Source of the DNA: SFLA01 sp045533895
GTDB lineage: Bacteria > Bacillota > Clostridia > Oscillospirales > CAG-382
Direction: 5' to 3'
Assembly (NCBI GenBank): GCA_045533895.1
Contig: JAZSIT010000192.1
Span: 1 to 17,956 of the forward strand
DNA length: 17,956 nucleotides
The notes beneath the pieces were generated by a model, which was not told the DNA's origin, searched no databases, and saw nothing but the letters and a program-made list of their open reading frames with translations. The stretch's first letter is position 1, and each line of letters starts with the position of its first letter. Below, piece after piece: positions 14,512-17,956 of this stretch. The position numbers were made by a program, and so were the translations under genes.

Positions 14512-14560
14512 GAAAAAAATACACCCCACAAAAGGTTTTCTGGTAGATTACACAAAAACC

Positions 14561-14602
14561 ACCCTGCGGAGGCAGAAAGGACAAACCGTACCTACGCAGG
14601 GT
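14561..14602 (-). terminator. Intrinsic terminator of the GLUG lipoprotein gene
   Basis: On the minus strand ACCCTGCGTAGG pairs with CCTCCGCAGGGT (12 bp, one mismatch) around an 18 nt loop, followed by GGTTTTTG. It begins about 20 bp past the lipoprotein stop and separates it from the ligase operon. Confidence 0.75.
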
Positions 14603-14621
14603 GCAAAAGGAGAATATTCTT

Positions 14622-15980
14622 TTAGTAATCTATTTGTTCTTCGGTGAGGACGATTATTTCGTCGGTCGATACTACACCGACATTGCTAATAATTGCATAC
14701 TCCGCCGTTCCTTCAAGATAACCGCAATTCTCAAAGGTGTTGCGACTAACATTGATGGCGACAACACCGCACGGTGAAAGATCACCATACACAATACCCA
14801 CATTGTAGCAATTGCTAACGTTGCTATCACCCAAATTGCCAATAAGCCCGCCTGCAAAATTGTGCCCACCATATACAGTACCTGCGTTATAGCAATGATT
14901 TATTTTCGAAAAATAGAGATGTCCAATCAAACCTCCGTTCCAATCTCCGGCTGCATACACTGTGGCTCCATTATAGCAATTATCAATACTGTACCCGCTG
15001 GCAGAACGAAGTAAGCCACCTTCTGCTTCGATAAAGCTTTCAACCACATAACAGTTTGAAATAACGTTAATATCAAAAATCTCGGCTGTGCCGGAAGAAG
15101 CCGCATTGGCAAGCGCTCCGCTTCCAACTATATGCGAATTTGTTATACCCACATTTTTTACCGTGCCGTTTATGACCTTGAAGAGACCTTCGCTGCCGTA
15201 GATACCGGAAATTACGTGGCCATCTCCGTCAAAGGTGCCGGAAAACTTCTTTTGGTTCTCCCCGATAGCGTTCCATTTATTCAGATGAACGTCATCCTCA
15301 AGCTCTTTTACGTTAAGGTTGCCTTCGTTAAGCTTTATGTTGTTTGCAAGCTTTACAAACTGACCAAGGTAATCGTTACCCTCGTCAACGGAAAGAGCAA
15401 AATATGCAAGCTGGGCGGCTGTTTCTATAATGAAGGGGTCCTCCTCCGTTCCCGTTCCGGATGCAAATCCGTCTGCAATACTGCCGTCCCACACAGGTGT
15501 GGTAACTGCGGGAACAACGGGAGTGGGTATTCTCACCAGCACCTTATCATCGGGCTCAGGTTCGGGTTCGGGCTCAGGTTCGGGTTCGGGCTCGGGTTCG
15601 GGTTCGGGCTCGGGCTCAAGTTCGGGTTCGGGCTCGGGCTCGGGTTCGGGCTCGGGCTCGGGTTCGGGCTCGGGCTCGGGTTCGGGCTCGGGCTCGGGTT
15701 CGCTTGTTTCAGGCGCGCTTTGTTCAGCGGAAGTATCGACACCGGGGTCGTAATCTCCGCTTGTTTCAACAGAAACGTCATCGTCGGGGATGTACGCATC
15801 GCTTTCCGCTCCGGAAATATCAATATCGGGCGCGCTCTCGGAATCGGATGCGTTTTCGCCCGTGTCCGCAACAGATTCATTGGGCGCGGCAGAAGACGTA
15901 TTGCCCTGATTAGCGGCGTTACATCCCGCAAAAACGGCGAATATTAAAACAACAGATAAAAAGATAATTATTTTCTTCAT
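14622..15980 (-). CDS. Surface lipoprotein with Glu-Pro linker and GLUG-type repeats
   Basis: The 452 residues begin with signal peptide MKKIIIFLSVVLIFAVF and lipobox FAGC (lipidated Cys20). A Ser/Asp/Glu-rich low-complexity region (about 21-93) is followed by 25 Glu-Pro units, one changed to Glu-Leu, a rigid stalk likely to hold the rest away from the membrane or wall. The C-terminal 300 residues look like a beta-helix: GLUG-like units NCYN-G-VY...GGLIG recur at about residues 325-400, with earlier units GTFDGDGHVISGIYG...GLF. GLUG repeats occur in bacterial surface and adhesin-like proteins. The ATG has AGGAGG upstream. It is a single-gene unit with its own promoter and a leader hairpin. 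Binding partner unknown; adhesion or glycan binding is a guess. Confidence 0.85.
   Translation of the reverse strand: MKKIIIFLSVVLIFAVFAGCNAANQGNTSSAAPNESVADTGENASDSESAPDIDISGAESDAYIPDDDVSVETSGDYDPGVDTSAEQSAPETSEPEPEPEPEPEPEPEPEPEPEPEPEPELEPEPEPEPEPEPEPEPEPEPEPDDKVLVRIPTPVVPAVTTPVWDGSIADGFASGTGTEEDPFIIETAAQLAYFALSVDEGNDYLGQFVKLANNIKLNEGNLNVKELEDDVHLNKWNAIGENQKKFSGTFDGDGHVISGIYGSEGLFKVINGTVKNVGITNSHIVGSGALANAASSGTAEIFDINVISNCYVVESFIEAEGGLLRSASGYSIDNCYNGATVYAAGDWNGGLIGHLYFSKINHCYNAGTVYGGHNFAGGLIGNLGDSNVSNCYNVGIVYGDLSPCGVVAINVSRNTFENCGYLEGTAEYAIISNVGVVSTDEIIVLTEEQIDY
15552..15701. repeat. Hexanucleotide tandem repeat coding the Glu-Pro linker
   Basis: Twenty-five in-frame 6 bp units of the form GGYTCR (plus strand) encode Glu-Pro. 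One unit carries CAAG in place of CGGG-type sequence, giving Leu for Pro. The runs of identical GGGCTC/GGGTTC units make replication slippage likely, always in steps of two residues, so length would vary without breaking the frame. Confidence 0.9.
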
Positions 15981-16001
15981 AGGTTTACCTCCTTATATAA
16001 C

Positions 16002-16043
16002 AAAAAACACAGACCTATCCGCATTAATACGCGGAGTCTGTGT
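16002..16043 (-). terminator. Terminator-like hairpin in the leader of the lipoprotein gene
   Basis: On the minus strand ACACAGAC pairs with GTCTGTGT, with an inner CCGC/GCGG stem (16007-16043), and is followed by TTTTTTG. It sits between a consensus promoter (16104-16133) and the AGGAGG of the lipoprotein gene, where it would act as an attenuator or shorten the transcript. Confidence 0.65.
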
Positions 16044-16049
16044 AAAAGG

Positions 16050-16069
16050 CTTCGTGTTCCACAGCGAAG
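16050..16069 (-). promoter_or_regulatory. Leader hairpin before the attenuator
   Basis: On the minus strand CTTCG-C-TGT-GGA-ACA-CGAAG forms an 8 bp stem with one bulged C. Its CTGTG segment (16060-16064) can instead pair with CACAG in the 5' arm of the next hairpin (16038-16042). The two states would be mutually exclusive, as in an antiterminator. This is a hand-drawn fold. Confidence 0.4.
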
Positions 16070-16103
16070 AGATCGTTAATGAAGACCCCGCTTTGTATAA
16101 GTT

Positions 16104-16133
16104 ATTATATCATAGCGCTATAATGCTTGTCAA
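16104..16133 (-). promoter_or_regulatory. Consensus promoter of the lipoprotein gene with an internal palindrome
   Basis: The minus strand reads TTGACA (16128-16133), an 18 bp spacer and TATAAT (16104-16109), with TGA giving an extended -10. The spacer holds the perfect palindrome ATAGCGCTAT (16112-16121), a position where a bound repressor would block RNA polymerase. The start near 16097 gives a leader of about 117 nt. Confidence 0.75.
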
Positions 16134-16177
16134 GAGATTGCCGTTAGAATCCTTACGGCTTCTTAGTAACTGCATAA

Positions 16178-16259
16178 AAACCACCCCTAAAATGCTGCGC
16201 ATTTTTGGGGACCCCGAGAAACCACCCCTAAAATGCTGCGCATTTTTGGGGACCCCGAG
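16178..16259. repeat. Tandem pair of 41 bp GGGG/CCCC hairpin units
   Basis: Two identical 41 bp units (16178-16218, 16219-16259) lie head to tail. Each has CCCCTAAAATGC, a TGC loop and GCATTTTTGGGG (12 bp stem, one mismatch), then ACCCCGAG. The plan matches the element at 785-821. They lie directly past the hppA terminator. The perfect identity of the two units suggests a recent duplication. Confidence 0.85.
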
Positions 16260-16264
16260 AAAAA

Positions 16265-16291
16265 ATCGGCTCCGCGAAAAGCGGAGCCGAT
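16265..16291 (-). terminator. Intrinsic terminator of hppA
   Basis: A perfect 11 bp stem (ATCGGCTCCGC and its complement) with a 5 nt loop starts 17 bp past the hppA stop and is followed on the minus strand by a run of T. The opposite side also has a run of eight T, so it may be bidirectional. Confidence 0.9.
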
Positions 16292-16308
16292 ACACTGTTT
16301 TTTTTATC

Positions 16309-17956
16309 TTATTTGAACAGGGTTTCAAGCCAGCCCATGATATTGTATTTTGCAAATACAGTAACGGTGATAAGAGAAATGGTGGACATGATCTTGATAA
16401 GAATATCGAGAGAAGGACCAACGGTATCCTTGAGGGGGTCACCAACGGTGTCGCCTACAACTGCTGCGCTGTGAGCGTCGCCGCCCTTCTTGTGGCCTTC
16501 AACGCCGCCAACTTCGATATACTTCTTCGCGTTATCCCATGCGCCGCCGGCATTACCGGTGAACAGAGCAAGCATGATAGCGGAGATGGTAGCGCCTACG
16601 AGAACGCCGCCAACAAATTCAGCACCGAATACGAAGCCGCAAACAACGGGGAACGCGATTGCGAATACTGCGGGAACGCGCATTTCCTTGATAGCGCCCT
16701 GAGAGGAGATTTCGATACAGGTCTTGTAATCGGGAAGAACCTTGCCTTCGAGCAGACCGTCGATCTCTCTGAACTGACGGCGAACTTCATCAACCATCTT
16801 ACGAGCAGCCTTAGCAACAGCGTTGATAAGCATACCGGAGAACATGAAGGGAAGAGCCGCACCAACGATTGCACCAACAAGTGCTGCAGGTTCGATGATG
16901 TTAAGAGCAATCTTATCGAGAGCGCCCTCTGCGAAGTTAGGAACTTCGGGAGCGGGAGTGTATGCGAAGATGTAAGAGGTCATATTGGAAAGGGTTGCAA
17001 GAGCAGCAGAGCCGATTGCAAAGCCCTTACCGATAGCAGCGGTGGTATTACCAACTGCGTCGAGCTCGTCGGTAATCTCACGAACTTCGGGTTCGAGATA
17101 GGACATTTCTGCGATACCGCCGGCGTTATCGGAGATAGGACCGTAAGAGTCAACAGAAACGGTGGTAGCAACGAAGGAAAGCATACCGATAGCAGCAGCA
17201 GCAACGCCGTACATACCGGAAAGGAGATAAGAACCGTAAATTGCAACACCGAGAACTACGCAGGGAAGCATACAGGAGATCATACCGAGTGCAAGACCCT
17301 GAGTGATGGTGAGTGCAGAGCCCTCAACAGAAGCGGTGGAAAGCTCCTTAGTGGGCTTGTAATCATAGCTGGTGTAGTACTCTGCGATCTTACCGATAAC
17401 GATACCTGCAACGATACCGATAGCAGCAGCAACCCAAGGAGAGATCCAGCCGAGGTGGAATTCAACAGATTCGAATACGGAAAGGTTTTCATAGCCTTCG
17501 ATCATAAGACCGCCGAACTTGTTGAAGGAGAAGTATGCGATAACAGCGCCGAGAACCATGGTAAGGATAGCGGAAATATAAGTTGCGCCGTTAAGTTCCT
17601 TATGAGGATTATCGGAAAGCTTCTTACGAACAAAGAGAGAAGCGATACCGATTACGCAGGAGATAAGACCTGCGCCTGCAAATGCGAGGGGGAAGTAGAG
17701 CATTGCTTCAAGCATTTCGGTATTGCCGAAAACGTGCTTTGCAAAAAGCTCTATAGCAAGGATCGCACCGGAAAGAAGTGCGCCAACATAACTTTCAAGA
17801 AGGTCGGAGCCGAGACCTGCAACGTCACCTACGTTATCGCCAACGTTATCAGCGATGGTAGCGGGGTTACGGGGATCGTCTTCGGGAATGTGAGCTTCGG
17901 TCTTACCAACAAGGTCAGCGCCCATATCTGCAGCCTTGGTGTAGATACCGCCGCCG
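16309..17956 (-). CDS. hppA: Membrane-bound ion-pumping pyrophosphatase, C-terminal part (5' end outside window)
   Basis: It hydrolyses pyrophosphate and pumps H+ or Na+ across the membrane. About 548 residues are visible and the N-terminal helices lie beyond the window edge. The sequence enters with GGGIYTKAADMGADLVGK, then the catalytic core EDDPRNPATIADNVGDNVGD with the acidic residues that hold Mg-pyrophosphate, many hydrophobic helices, GNTTAA, GGAWDNAKKYIE and GDPLKDTVGPSLDILIK at the C-terminus. Ala in GNTTAA, where K+-independent enzymes have Lys, marks the K+-dependent subclass. Members of that subclass in anaerobes pump Na+, H+ or both, and I cannot decide which here. The stop is followed by a strong terminator. 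Confidence 0.95.
   Translation of the reverse strand, partial: GGGIYTKAADMGADLVGKTEAHIPEDDPRNPATIADNVGDNVGDVAGLGSDLLESYVGALLSGAILAIELFAKHVFGNTEMLEAMLYFPLAFAGAGLISCVIGIASLFVRKKLSDNPHKELNGATYISAILTMVLGAVIAYFSFNKFGGLMIEGYENLSVFESVEFHLGWISPWVAAAIGIVAGIVIGKIAEYYTSYDYKPTKELSTASVEGSALTITQGLALGMISCMLPCVVLGVAIYGSYLLSGMYGVAAAAIGMLSFVATTVSVDSYGPISDNAGGIAEMSYLEPEVREITDELDAVGNTTAAIGKGFAIGSAALATLSNMTSYIFAYTPAPEVPNFAEGALDKIALNIIEPAALVGAIVGAALPFMFSGMLINAVAKAARKMVDEVRRQFREIDGLLEGKVLPDYKTCIEISSQGAIKEMRVPAVFAIAFPVVCGFVFGAEFVGGVLVGATISAIMLALFTGNAGGAWDNAKKYIEVGGVEGHKKGGDAHSAAVVGDTVGDPLKDTVGPSLDILIKIMSTISLITVTVFAKYNIMGWLETLFK

Noticed and set aside
15430..15753. Plus-strand Gly-Ser repeat protein
   Set aside because: It is a frame reading of the Glu-Pro hexamer repeat on the other strand, with no ribosome binding site. 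The minus-strand lipoprotein has a signal peptide, lipobox and GLUG repeats.
16178..16259. Attachment site or transposon end
   Set aside because: The direct 41 bp repeat abuts a terminator and no integrase or transposase is present. A structural hairpin repeat explains it better.

Overview
The window looks like chromosomal DNA of a Gram-positive anaerobe, most likely an uncultured gut or rumen member of Clostridia (Bacillota). This rests on AGGAGG-type ribosome binding sites, near-consensus sigma-A promoters, many lipoproteins with lipobox cysteines, a K+-dependent membrane pyrophosphatase and a class II fructose-bisphosphate aldolase. The taxon is inferred from these traits, not from a marker gene. 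Every convincing gene lies on the minus strand, so the window reads from right to left. No rRNA, tRNA, CRISPR array, insertion sequence or phage gene was seen.

Layout in transcription order. (1) 17956-16309: 3' part of hppA (ion-pumping pyrophosphatase), a strong terminator, then a 2 x 41 bp hairpin repeat. (2) 16133-14622: a consensus promoter, a leader of about 117 nt holding an intrinsic-terminator-like hairpin just before the ribosome binding site, and a lipoprotein with a 25-unit Glu-Pro linker and GLUG-type repeats. (3) 14511-10676: a three-gene operon of D-aspartate-ligase-like ATP-grasp enzyme, aspartate racemase and class II asparagine synthetase. It reads as a module for making, attaching and amidating a D-Asp cross-bridge in peptidoglycan. 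(4) 10659-7420: a promoter, a structured leader of about 164 nt and two paralogous solute-binding lipoproteins (SBP4, SBP3). (5) 7411-5987: perfect-consensus promoter, deoC and deoD (deoxyribonucleoside breakdown). (6) 5931-2049: promoter, dut, SBP2, an unrecognised 114-residue protein, SBP1, terminator. (7) 1992-986: promoter and fba. (8) 985-283: gene-free region with several hairpins and dispersed repeats. (9) 282-1: start of an ECF sigma factor gene with two candidate promoters.

Working together: the cell-wall operon is the clearest functional module. The four solute-binding lipoproteins form two co-transcribed pairs of paralogs on either side of the deo genes, with no ABC permease or ATPase in the window. 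They either share a distant permease or act as surface binding or sensing proteins. deoC, deoD and dut supply deoxynucleoside salvage and dUTP control; their interleaving with lipoproteins has no obvious functional reason. Intergenic DNA carries at least two small structural repeat families, in which the arms of hairpins change sequence between copies while staying complementary.

Nearly all long plus-strand reading frames are codon-for-codon mirrors of the real genes and were left out.
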